Of a stretch of 15,536 nucleotides of DNA, positions 6,820 to 12,490 are shown one piece after another (within the stretch, counting starts at the first letter, position 1; each line of letters starts with the position of its first letter). Under the pieces are notes generated by a model, which worked only from the letters and a program-made list of their open reading frames with translations, was not told the DNA's origin and ran no database searches. The stretch is from JBAZFF01 sp043815465 (lineage in GTDB: Bacteria; Patescibacteriota; Minisyncoccia; Minisyncoccales; RBG-13-42-11), in assembly GCA_043815465.1 (NCBI GenBank), contig JBDRIW010000035.1:1-15536 (forward strand), read 5' to 3'. The position numbers were made by a program, and so were the translations under genes.

Positions 6820-7382
6820 TTATCTATCCTTTTAACGTATTCTCCTGTTTCAGTATGAACTTCTATTATATCTCCTGTCTCTACAAAAAGGGGAACATTA
6901 ATTTTAGCTCCAGTTTCTAGAGTGACTACCTTAGTTCCTCCTTGAGCTCTATCTCCCTTAACTCCAGGAGGAGCCTCTGTAACTTCTAGTTGTACCTTTA
7001 TCGGTGGAGATATATTTATTATTTCTCCATTAAATTTTAACCCAGAAACCAATTCATTAGATTTTAAAAATATAACACCATCTCCAATTACTTCTTTTGG
7101 AAACTCAAACCTATTTCCAGGATTATCTACTTCTGAAAAAACATATTTATCTTTATTAGTATATATAAATTTAATATTAACCATTTCTATATTTGTTTCT
7201 TTAAAATTATCTGTAGCATGAAAAGTTTTTGATATTATATTCCCAGTAATCAAATTTTTAATTTTGGCTTGAACCACAGATCCTCCTCTACCCTTAAAAA
7301 CAAAAGAAGAATCAACTACTTTATATGGTTGATCATTAAAAATAAATTCAACTCCCTTTTTTAAATCATTGTGAGATAACAT
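6816..7382 (-). CDS. efp: Elongation factor P, 188 aa
   Basis: Full-length EF-P with its three beta-barrel domains: KOW-like domain I (1-65), OB domain II (66-128) and C-terminal OB domain III, which carries the family signature region VKGDRAQGGTKVVTLETG. EF-P enters the ribosome between P and E sites and promotes peptide bonds at consecutive prolines. The tip loop of domain I reads KGRGGSVVQ, placing R32 where E. coli has the beta-lysylated K34 and where EarP-type bacteria have rhamnosylated arginine. No modification gene is in the window. It is the last gene of the minus-strand operon: the stop codon of fmt is one base before this ATG (TAA-T-ATG), implying translational coupling, and no Shine-Dalgarno is seen. 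Confidence 0.96.
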   Translation of the reverse strand: MLSHNDLKKGVEFIFNDQPYKVVDSSFVFKGRGGSVVQAKIKNLITGNIISKTFHATDNFKETNIEMVNIKFIYTNKDKYVFSEVDNPGNRFEFPKEVIGDGVIFLKSNELVSGLKFNGEIINISPPIKVQLEVTEAPPGVKGDRAQGGTKVVTLETGAKINVPLFVETGDIIEVHTETGEYVKRIDK

Positions 7383-7383
7383 A

Positions 7384-8334
7384 TTATTTCAATATTGTTC
7401 CTATAAAATCTTTATGTCCTCTAATAAAGTCTTCTGCTTTTGTTGGTTTTTTCCCTTCCATTTGTAATTCTTCTATAACAAAGAAGTTTTCTTTGCATTG
7501 TATCCCTATTTCATTCTGGGGAACTACCAATACTTTTCCCATAGGATATGTAGTATTATCTGGAGAAATAAGAACTCTAGATTTTAATATTTTTATTTTC
7601 ATAGTGTTTCCGTCCTTTTCCCAAGTAGTAAAGGTTCCAGGCCAAGGATCAAAAGCTCTTACTTTTCTTTCAATAACATCGGCTGATTCTTTCCAATTTA
7701 TTTTCCCATCTTCTTTTTTAATAATATTGAAATAAGTAGCTTCGGTTTCTTCTTGTTCTTTTTCTTTTATTTCTCCAGAGACCCATTGAGGAATAGTCTT
7801 TATTAATAAATCTGTTCCAAGAATAGCTAACTTATTATGTAGCTCTTTTGCCGTTTCTTTTTCTCTTATCTCTACTTCTTCTTGAGATAATATGGGGCCT
7901 GAATCTAATTTTTCTTCTACTAACATAATAGTCACTCCTGTTTTTTTATCTCCGTTTAAAATAACAGATTGAATAGGGGAGGCACCTCTATATTTTGGCA
8001 ATAAAGAAGGATGAACATTTATTGTTTTATATTTAGGAATATCTAATAGTTCTTTAGGGATTAATTTTCCATAAGCTGCTTCTATTATTAAATCAGGATT
8101 CATTTTCTTAATATCCTCAGTTATTTCTTTTAATTTTACTGGTTGCATTACTGGGATATTATTTTCTTGAGCTAAAACCTTAACTGGTGGGGGAGTTATG
8201 ATTTGCTTTCTTCCCACTGGCTTATCTGGTGTGGTTATAACTAAATCAGGTTTGAAATCATTATCAATCAAACCTTTTAATATAATTGCTCCGAACTCCG
8301 GAGTCCCCATAAATATTATCTTTAAATTTTTCAT
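7384..8334 (-). CDS. fmt: Methionyl-tRNA formyltransferase, 316 aa
   Basis: Transfers formyl from 10-formyl-tetrahydrofolate to Met-tRNA(fMet) for translation initiation. The N-terminal Rossmann-like catalytic domain contains MGTPEFG (9-15), the catalytic triad N106, H108 (INVHPSLLPKYRGASPI) and D144 (EKLDSGPIL), and the C-terminal tRNA-binding OB-like domain follows from about 205. I start it at the ATG at 8334 rather than a longer in-frame start at 8349, because 8334 gives an ATGA overlap with the preceding stop and the protein then begins MKNLKIIFMGTPEF like the family. It is followed by efp after a single base. In many bacteria fmt is paired with def; no def is in this window. Confidence 0.95.
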   Translation of the reverse strand: MKNLKIIFMGTPEFGAIILKGLIDNDFKPDLVITTPDKPVGRKQIITPPPVKVLAQENNIPVMQPVKLKEITEDIKKMNPDLIIEAAYGKLIPKELLDIPKYKTINVHPSLLPKYRGASPIQSVILNGDKKTGVTIMLVEEKLDSGPILSQEEVEIREKETAKELHNKLAILGTDLLIKTIPQWVSGEIKEKEQEETEATYFNIIKKEDGKINWKESADVIERKVRAFDPWPGTFTTWEKDGNTMKIKILKSRVLISPDNTTYPMGKVLVVPQNEIGIQCKENFFVIEELQMEGKKPTKAEDFIRGHKDFIGTILK

Positions 8335-8804
8335 TCTTCTAATCTCCAATCTATTTCTTTTTCTTCGTCAGCAAATTCAAGCCAACTCGAAGCTTCGTCT
8401 ATCACATACCACTTATGCTTGGTATCTGACCAAACCATTGGTCTGTTTAAATAATAAGGCTTTTTAACTCTTTCTTTTGGTTTTAATTCATCTATTTCCA
8501 ACCATTTTTTAAATATTGTTTCAATAGCATAATCAAGCTTTCTAGAGTTAGCCCAGGCAGCCACGCTATCTATAGCTTTTTTAGCTTTTTTAACAGATCC
8601 TGCTAATTCTAATAATTGTTTGGCTGGCCTAGTATATCTAGAATAAATTATCTTTTTCTTTTTTGCATCTTTTTTTATTTTATCTAAACTCCAACCCTTA
8701 CTAAAAAAATAATAGTTTACTATCTCTTGTATCTCTGTTTCTTTTTGCTCTTTCTTCTTTGTCTTTTTCTCTATTTTCTTTTTTTTAACAATTTCTTTCT
8801 TCAT
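8331..8804 (-). CDS. Uncharacterised lysine-rich conserved protein, 157 aa
   Basis: Not a family I can name. The first about 25 residues are almost all Lys, Glu and Thr and are probably disordered. A helical middle part (YYFFSKGWSLDKIKKDAKKK, 31-50) is followed by an AWANSRKLDYAIETIFKKW segment (83-101) and a C-terminal aromatic-rich part with VWSDTKHKWYVID (124-136) and WLEFADEEKEIDW (141-153). I recall similar C-termini in CPR hypothetical proteins, so it looks conserved. I chose ATG 8804: it lies one base after the stop of the upstream gene (TAA-T-ATG), the same junction as fmt-efp, whereas a longer in-frame start at 8864 would overlap that gene by 59 nt. Its TGA stop overlaps the fmt ATG. 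Operon position suggests a translation-linked or RNA-binding role, which is only inference. Confidence 0.75.
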   Translation of the reverse strand: MKKEIVKKKKIEKKTKKKEQKETEIQEIVNYYFFSKGWSLDKIKKDAKKKKIIYSRYTRPAKQLLELAGSVKKAKKAIDSVAAWANSRKLDYAIETIFKKWLEIDELKPKERVKKPYYLNRPMVWSDTKHKWYVIDEASSWLEFADEEKEIDWRLEE

Positions 8805-8805
8805 A

Positions 8806-9102
8806 TTATTTACCAGCAAGTGATTTAATTCTTCTACCTTCTGCTTCAACAATATCTCCATCATACTCTGCCGAATGAGCGACAGAATTTTTATAGATTG
8901 GTTTTTTATGGTCTAAATGAAGATTCACCATTATTTTACCATCTCCTTCTTTAAGGTATATATGAAACCTAGGATAACCTCTTGCAGGATGAGTAAACAT
9001 TAATTCTCCTCTATCTATAGTTTCTCCTTGAAAATGATATCCAATATCTCTCATCAAAACACGAGTATTCTTAATAAATGGTCCTTCTAGTAAAATTTTC
9101 AT
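8806..9102 (-). CDS. Uncharacterised small conserved protein, 98 aa
   Basis: No family recognised. The protein starts MKILLEGPFIKNTR and contains a beta-rich middle (FHIYLKEGDGKIMVNLHLDHK, roughly 46-66) and a histidine-containing loop, then ends in a basic tail (RRIKSLAGK). The pattern HLDHK followed by NSVAHSAEYDGD (62-83) clusters three histidines and an aspartate that could bind a metal or be catalytic, but this is speculative. There are no membrane segments or signal peptide. Its ATG overlaps the stop of the upstream phosphodiesterase frame (ATGA at 9102-9099), and its stop lies one base before the next start, so it is a coupled member of the operon. Similar short proteins occur, to my recollection, in CPR genomes. 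Confidence 0.75.
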   Translation of the reverse strand: MKILLEGPFIKNTRVLMRDIGYHFQGETIDRGELMFTHPARGYPRFHIYLKEGDGKIMVNLHLDHKKPIYKNSVAHSAEYDGDIVEAEGRRIKSLAGK

Positions 9103-9579
9103 AATATCTTTAGTATTAATTTTTCTGTTATTGTATCGTAAATAGCAAAAGTAGCTCTATATATTATTCCAGCTACATTCCCAGGATTTACCATTCTAGT
9201 TTTATTTATCTTTTCTTCCCATGGTTTGTGTGTATGTCCGTAAAAAACTATCTTATACTTATTATTTTCTGAAAGCTTTTTTGCTATCTCTGGAAAATGA
9301 GTAAAAGCTATATCTTTAATAGTTCCGTACTCGGGGAATATTTTTAATTGTGGTAGTTTTGGATCTTTTTCTATAGAAAAATCTCTATCTTTATCTAAAT
9401 TCCCTAAAGCAGCATAAATCTTTCCTTCAAACTTACTAAATATTTCTTTTAATATATCTATTGAAGCTATATCTCCACAATGAATAATAGTCTTAATCTT
9501 TTCTTCTTTTATTATTAAATAGATTTTTTTTTAGATTAGTTGAGTTGTCGTGACTGTCTGAAATGATTGCTATCTTCAT
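9099..9579 (-). pseudogene. MJ0936/YfcE-like metallophosphodiesterase with a one-base frameshift in a poly-A tract
   Basis: From ATG 9579 the protein begins MKIAIISDSHDN with metal ligands D8 and H10, then meets nine A (T-run 9524-9532 on the plus strand) and runs to a stop after 28 codons. Removing one A gives a continuous 159-residue protein with every calcineurin-like phosphoesterase motif of this family: HCGDIAS (D36), LGNLD (N60), H94, YGHTHKP (H115, H117) and NPGN. The corrected frame ends in TGA overlapping the next ATG, which argues that the gene was recently intact. Explanations are a sequencing or assembly error in a homopolymer, a real inactivating indel, or RNA polymerase slippage restoring the frame. 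If functional it would be a small Mn-dependent phosphodiesterase opening the operon. Confidence 0.85.
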
Positions 9580-9585
9580 ATTTGA

Positions 9586-9594
9586 ATATTAGCA
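9586..9594 (-). promoter_or_regulatory. Extended -10 promoter of the phosphodiesterase-fmt-efp operon
   Basis: On the minus strand TGC-TAATAT (9594 to 9586) fits TGnTAnnnT. It ends 6 nt before the ATG at 9579, placing the predicted transcription start on the start codon. A run of six T lies 17 nt upstream as a weak -35, inside the terminator of the sigma-fragment gene. Confidence 0.5.
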
Positions 9595-9608
9595 CAAAAT
9601 TTACTAAT

Positions 9609-9644
9609 AAAAAACGCTGTCATTTACATTGAAATGATAGCGTT
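9609..9644 (-). terminator. Rho-independent terminator of the sigma-fragment gene
   Basis: On the minus strand AACGCTATCATTT (9644-9632) pairs with AAATGACAGCGTT (9625-9613), 13 bp with one mismatched or wobble position and a 6-nt loop, followed by a T-run (9614-9609). The stem overlaps the stop codon. Confidence 0.85.
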
Positions 9645-10152
9645 ATTTTAAATTTTCTTTAAAAATTCTTCTTAGTTGAGGATCGCGTCCGAGTTTGTTA
9701 ATAGCCTTCAATTGGATTTGCCTTATCCTTTCTCTGGTAACTTCAAATTCTTTTCCCACTTCCTCCAAAGTATGATTTAGGTTGCCCTCTAACCCAAAAC
9801 GCATTTTTATTACTTTTAATTCTCGGGGGGTCAAGACTTTTACACAAATTGCAATTAATTCTTCTTCTGAAATAGTTGAGACAATTTCTTCTTCTAAGTT
9901 TTGGCTGGAATCAGAAATAAAATCGCCTAGGGTTACTCCATCATTAGTATCAGGAAAAATCTCTTTTTCAAGATAAACAATATTTCCTAATTTTATGTAT
10001 TTTTCTACTAACGTTGCTTTATTCGGAGCAAATACAGCATAAGCTATTTCTATTAAAGAAGAATTTGGCCCTAGACCAGCTTTAAATGCGAGCTGATATA
10101 ACCTATCTGTTGATTCTTCGGCTTCTTGGGAAACAGATTGATAATGAACCAT
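9643..10152 (-). CDS. Stand-alone sigma-70 regions 3-4 protein lacking region 2, 169 aa
   Basis: Residues 15-70 align with sigma region 3, TLGDFISD (74-81) is the conserved region 3.2 finger, LTPRELKVIKMRFGL (107-121) is region 4.1, and HTLEEVGKEFEVTRERIRQ (127-145) is the helix-turn-helix of region 4.2 that reads the -35 box. These are nearly those of housekeeping RpoD, but the chain begins exactly where region 3 begins: regions 1 and 2, which bind the core clamp and melt the -10, are absent, and no coding frame for them lies upstream. A perfect Shine-Dalgarno and a dedicated terminator argue that it is expressed as a separate protein and is not debris. It might work with a separate region 2 protein, as SigO with RsoA in Bacillus, or modulate the main sigma. 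It is divergent from thpR-murC. Confidence 0.88.
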   Translation of the reverse strand: MVHYQSVSQEAEESTDRLYQLAFKAGLGPNSSLIEIAYAVFAPNKATLVEKYIKLGNIVYLEKEIFPDTNDGVTLGDFISDSSQNLEEEIVSTISEEELIAICVKVLTPRELKVIKMRFGLEGNLNHTLEEVGKEFEVTRERIRQIQLKAINKLGRDPQLRRIFKENLK

Positions 10153-10158
10153 CTAAAA

Positions 10159-10166
10159 CCTCCTTT
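10159..10166 (-). promoter_or_regulatory. Strong Shine-Dalgarno of the sigma-fragment gene
   Basis: AAAGGAGG on the minus strand (10166-10159), 6 nt upstream of ATG 10152; it fixes the start and so the absence of region 2. The spacing is identical to that of the gene at 1213. Confidence 0.88.
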
Positions 10167-10217
10167 CTTTCATTTTTTTCAATTTTTATATAAAATCAAG
10201 GAATAGTCAATAGACAT

Positions 10218-10775
10218 ATGAAGCATAGAATTTTTATTGCCATAAACTTACCTAAAGAGGTAAAAAAAAGACTGACATATATCCAAGAAAGATATCTAGA
10301 TTTTCCTATTAAATGGACTAGGAAAGAAAACCTTCATATAACATTAGTTTTTCTTGGAGAGATAATAGATGAAGATCTTATAGAAATTTGTAATAAAATA
10401 TCAGAAGCTGTTTTAAAAAACAAAACATTCTCTATAGATTTGAATAAAGTAGTGTATGGTCCCCCCAAAAAACTTCCACCTAAAATGATTTGGGTAACAG
10501 GAGAACAAAATATTTCACTTGGAAAATTACAAAAGGACTTAGAAGAATCTCTTTTGGGTTATTCTCAAGAAGAAAATAGGGGATATGCTCCCCATATCAC
10601 CCTAGGAAAAATAAATGCCTGGAGATGGAAACAGATAGAACCAGAAGAAAGACCTAATATAGAAGAAGATTTAAATTTAAACTTTGATGTTACTTCTATA
10701 GAAATAATGGAAAGTCGTCTTAGAACAGGAGGTCCAGAATATGAAGTTTTAGAATCATATCAATTAGAAGAATAA
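10218..10775 (+). CDS. thpR: RNA 2',3'-cyclic phosphodiesterase (LigT/ThpR), 185 aa
   Basis: A 2H phosphoesterase: the two catalytic HxT motifs are HITLVFLGE (H40, T42) and HITLGKI (H126, T128), in the two halves of the pseudo-symmetric fold. The N-terminus MKHRIFIAINLPKEVKKRL and length (about 180) match ThpR/LigT, which opens 2',3'-cyclic phosphate at RNA ends and can ligate tRNA halves in vitro. The gene is the first of a plus-strand pair: its stop is 2 nt before the murC ATG, so the two are almost certainly co-transcribed. It is divergent from the sigma-fragment gene, sharing a 65-nt promoter region that contains TATATAAAA. No Shine-Dalgarno is seen before this ATG. Cellular substrate is unknown in this setting. 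Confidence 0.93.
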   Translation: MKHRIFIAINLPKEVKKRLTYIQERYLDFPIKWTRKENLHITLVFLGEIIDEDLIEICNKISEAVLKNKTFSIDLNKVVYGPPKKLPPKMIWVTGEQNISLGKLQKDLEESLLGYSQEENRGYAPHITLGKINAWRWKQIEPEERPNIEEDLNLNFDVTSIEIMESRLRTGGPEYEVLESYQLEE

Positions 10776-10777
10776 TT

Positions 10778-12100
10778 ATGAAAATATATTTTATAGGAAT
10801 AGGGGGAATAGGAGTTTCAGCTTTGGCCCAATATTATTTTAAAAAAGGAAATAAGATAATTGGGTCAGATTTAGTTTCTTCTGAAATAACAGATTCTCTT
10901 AAAAAGATGGGAGTCATTATTAATATTGGACTTCCCATTCAAAAAGATATTAAGGGGGCTGATTTAGTGATATATAGTCCTGCAGTAAAGAATAATAATC
11001 CTGGACTTAAAATAGCCAAGCAATTAAAAATTAAATGTTTAAGTTATCCCAAAGCTTTAGGAGAATTAACTAAAGAATATTTTACTATTGCTATATCTGG
11101 AACTCACGGAAAGAGTACGACAACTGCTATGTTGGCTTTAGTTTTAAAAAAGGGAGGATTAGATCCAACTGTTATTGTTGGAACTAAGATAAAAGAATTT
11201 GGTGATTCTAATTGTAGAGTAGGAAAAAGTAAATACTTATTAATAGAGGCAGACGAACACTTTGCTTCTTTTTTAAATTATTGGCCAAAGATAATTGCTT
11301 TAACTAATATAGAAGCTGATCATTTAGATTATTATAAAAATCTTAACAATCTTTTAAAAACTTTTAAGGAGTATATATCTCATTTAAAAGAAGATGGATT
11401 ATTGGTTATTAATGGAGATGACAAAAATATTAAAAAGATTTTAAATAAAAAATCTAAATTTAAAATTAATAAATATAATTTAAAACAGAAAGATTCTAAA
11501 AAATTAAAAGAAATATTAAAAATTCCAGGAGAACATAATATTTATAATGCTTTGGAAGTTTTGACTATAGCTAGAGCTTTAAGTATTCCAGACAAAACTA
11601 CATTTAAAGCATTGTCAGAATATGAGGGTGCTTGGAGAAGATTTGAAACAATACAAACCAAACCTTTTGTTTTAATTTCTGATTATGGGCATAATCCAAC
11701 AAAACTTTTGGCTGGTCTAAAAACAGCTAGAGAAAAATATCCTAAAAGAGAAATATGGTGCGTTTATCAACCTCATCAATACCAAAGAACTTATTATTTG
11801 TTTAAAGAATTTGTTAAGGCTTTTAGAACAGCTCCAACAGATAAAATAATTCTTACCGATGTATATGATGTAGCTGGAAGAGAAGAAAAAAAGATAAAAA
11901 ATAAAATTAATTCTGAAATATTAGCTAAGGCGGTAAAAAAGAAAAACCTAATATATATTAAAAATAAAGATCTTTTGAAATATCTTAAAAATAATATAAA
12001 AGATGATATTGCCTTAATTATTATGGGAGCAGGCGACATATACTTACTTGTGGACGAATTGCGCTTGACAATTAAGGGAAAGAGAAAGAAAATGAATTAA
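10778..12100 (+). CDS. murC: UDP-N-acetylmuramate--L-alanine ligase, 440 aa
   Basis: Adds L-alanine to UDP-MurNAc, the first amino acid of the peptidoglycan stem, in the cytosol. The N-terminal Rossmann domain opens with FIGIGGIGVSALA; the central ATPase domain carries the P-loop GTHGKSTTT (108-116), EADEHFASF and NIEADHLDYY; the C-terminal domain has GAWRRFE, DYGHNP and YQPHQYQRT. Motif order and length fit MurC and not MurD, E or F: the GIGGIG start and the RRFE and PHQ(Y)QRT motifs are MurC marks. The lysine-rich tail (KGKRKKMN) is slightly unusual. It overlaps nothing and follows thpR by 2 nt. No other mur or fts genes are in the window, so the division-cell-wall cluster is dispersed here. 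Confidence 0.95.
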   Translation: MKIYFIGIGGIGVSALAQYYFKKGNKIIGSDLVSSEITDSLKKMGVIINIGLPIQKDIKGADLVIYSPAVKNNNPGLKIAKQLKIKCLSYPKALGELTKEYFTIAISGTHGKSTTTAMLALVLKKGGLDPTVIVGTKIKEFGDSNCRVGKSKYLLIEADEHFASFLNYWPKIIALTNIEADHLDYYKNLNNLLKTFKEYISHLKEDGLLVINGDDKNIKKILNKKSKFKINKYNLKQKDSKKLKEILKIPGEHNIYNALEVLTIARALSIPDKTTFKALSEYEGAWRRFETIQTKPFVLISDYGHNPTKLLAGLKTAREKYPKREIWCVYQPHQYQRTYYLFKEFVKAFRTAPTDKIILTDVYDVAGREEKKIKNKINSEILAKAVKKKNLIYIKNKDLLKYLKNNIKDDIALIIMGAGDIYLLVDELRLTIKGKRKKMN

Positions 12101-12113
12101 GAAATTCTATTTC

Positions 12114-12147
12114 AAGGTCGAAAACAATCTATTTAATTTTTTATAAT
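12114..12147 (+). promoter_or_regulatory. Putative promoter region with AAGGTCGAA element before the 60-aa protein
   Basis: AAGGTCGAA (12114-12122) lies at the same distance from its ATG as the identical nonamer before the gene at 5148. TTTAAT (12132-12137) and TATAAT (12142-12147) are possible -10 boxes, the latter only 1 nt from the ATG and so unlikely to serve this start. Confidence 0.3.
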
Positions 12148-12148
12148 T

Positions 12149-12331
12149 ATGACATTACTTTGGATAATAGTAGCGGTCGTAGCTTTAATTTTATTCGTTT
12201 GGTATGTGACTAAAAAGATGGGAGGTAAAGGATCAGGAGGACCTAGTTCACCTAATACTCCTATGCAAACACCTCCACCAGCACCTCCAATGCCACCTTC
12301 AGAACCACCTATGGGAGGACAGGGAATGTAA
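12149..12331 (+). CDS. Small membrane protein with proline-rich tail, 60 aa
   Basis: Residues 3-20 (LLWIIVAVVALILFVWYV) form a single transmembrane segment followed by a positive TKK, predicting an N-out, C-in anchor. The rest is a low-complexity tail: glycine/lysine/serine (KMGGKGSGG), then proline, methionine and glycine (PPPAPPMPPSEPPMGGQG). No family is recognised. The gene is real rather than spurious: the codons match the neighbours, a strong terminator follows 18 nt after the stop, and the hydrophobic-then-proline-rich design is coherent. The consecutive prolines (PPP and several PP) make it a likely client of EF-P. It may be the last gene of the thpR-murC unit (48-nt gap) or have its own promoter. 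Related short TM-plus-Pro proteins appear, from memory, in CPR genomes. Confidence 0.7.
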   Translation: MTLLWIIVAVVALILFVWYVTKKMGGKGSGGPSSPNTPMQTPPPAPPMPPSEPPMGGQGM

Positions 12332-12349
12332 TCTACTTGATTAAAACAT

Positions 12350-12378
12350 AAGCTCCGTTCTTTTAGAGCGGAGTTTTT
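12350..12378 (+). terminator. Rho-independent terminator after the 60-aa membrane protein gene
   Basis: CTCCG (12353-12357) pairs with CGGAG (12369-12373), extended inward by a U-G pair and TCT/AGA and outward by A-T pairs, then five T (12374-12378). Confidence 0.88.
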
Positions 12379-12380
12379 CG

Positions 12381-12412
12381 TTGACAAAAATATATTTTAG
12401 TGTCATTATAAT
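12381..12412 (+). promoter_or_regulatory. Putative sigma-70 promoter of the methyltransferase gene
   Basis: A perfect -35 TTGACA (12381-12386) and a perfect -10 TATAAT (12407-12412), but with a 20-nt spacer, longer than the optimal 17. It would give a leader of about 72 nt. It begins 3 nt after the preceding terminator. Confidence 0.5.
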
Positions 12413-12444
12413 TTTATAATTAAAAACAATTGAACTTTTACAAT

Positions 12445-12458
12445 CGCATTTTAATGCG
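12445..12458 (+). other. Small leader hairpin upstream of the methyltransferase gene
   Basis: CGCAT (12445-12449) pairs with ATGCG (12454-12458) around a 4-nt loop, followed by TTTATATAAAA. It sits in the predicted 5' leader, 32 nt before the ATG; it could be an attenuator-like or regulatory hairpin but is short. Confidence 0.35.
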
Positions 12459-12477
12459 TTTATATAAAATTTAAAAC

Positions 12478-12484
12478 AAAGGAG
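12478..12484 (+). promoter_or_regulatory. Shine-Dalgarno of the methyltransferase gene
   Basis: AAAGGAG (12478-12484) lies 6 nt before ATG 12491. This makes 12491 the likely start, not the in-frame TTG at 12485, which would be directly against the Shine-Dalgarno. Confidence 0.8.
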
Positions 12485-12490
12485 TTGGAG

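Noticed and set aside
8335..8349. Fmt start at 8349
   Set aside because: The ATG at 8334 makes an ATGA overlap with the upstream stop and gives the family's usual N-terminus; the extra five residues have no counterpart in Fmt.
8805..8864. Longer N-terminus for the 157-aa protein starting at 8864
   Set aside because: It would overlap the 98-aa gene by 59 nt. The start at 8804 repeats the TAA-T-ATG junction seen between fmt and efp and gives a typical lysine-rich beginning.
10167..10217. Precise divergent promoters between the sigma fragment and thpR
   Set aside because: TTGACT and TATATAAAA are present, but no -35/-10 pair with acceptable spacing stands out on either strand, so none was listed.
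12133..12387. 84-residue open frame on the minus strand opposite the 60-aa protein
   Set aside because: It runs through a terminator and promoter, and the plus-strand frame has a coherent membrane-helix design.
12485..12490. TTG start at 12485 for the methyltransferase
   Set aside because: It touches the Shine-Dalgarno directly; ATG 12491 has the right 6-nt spacing.
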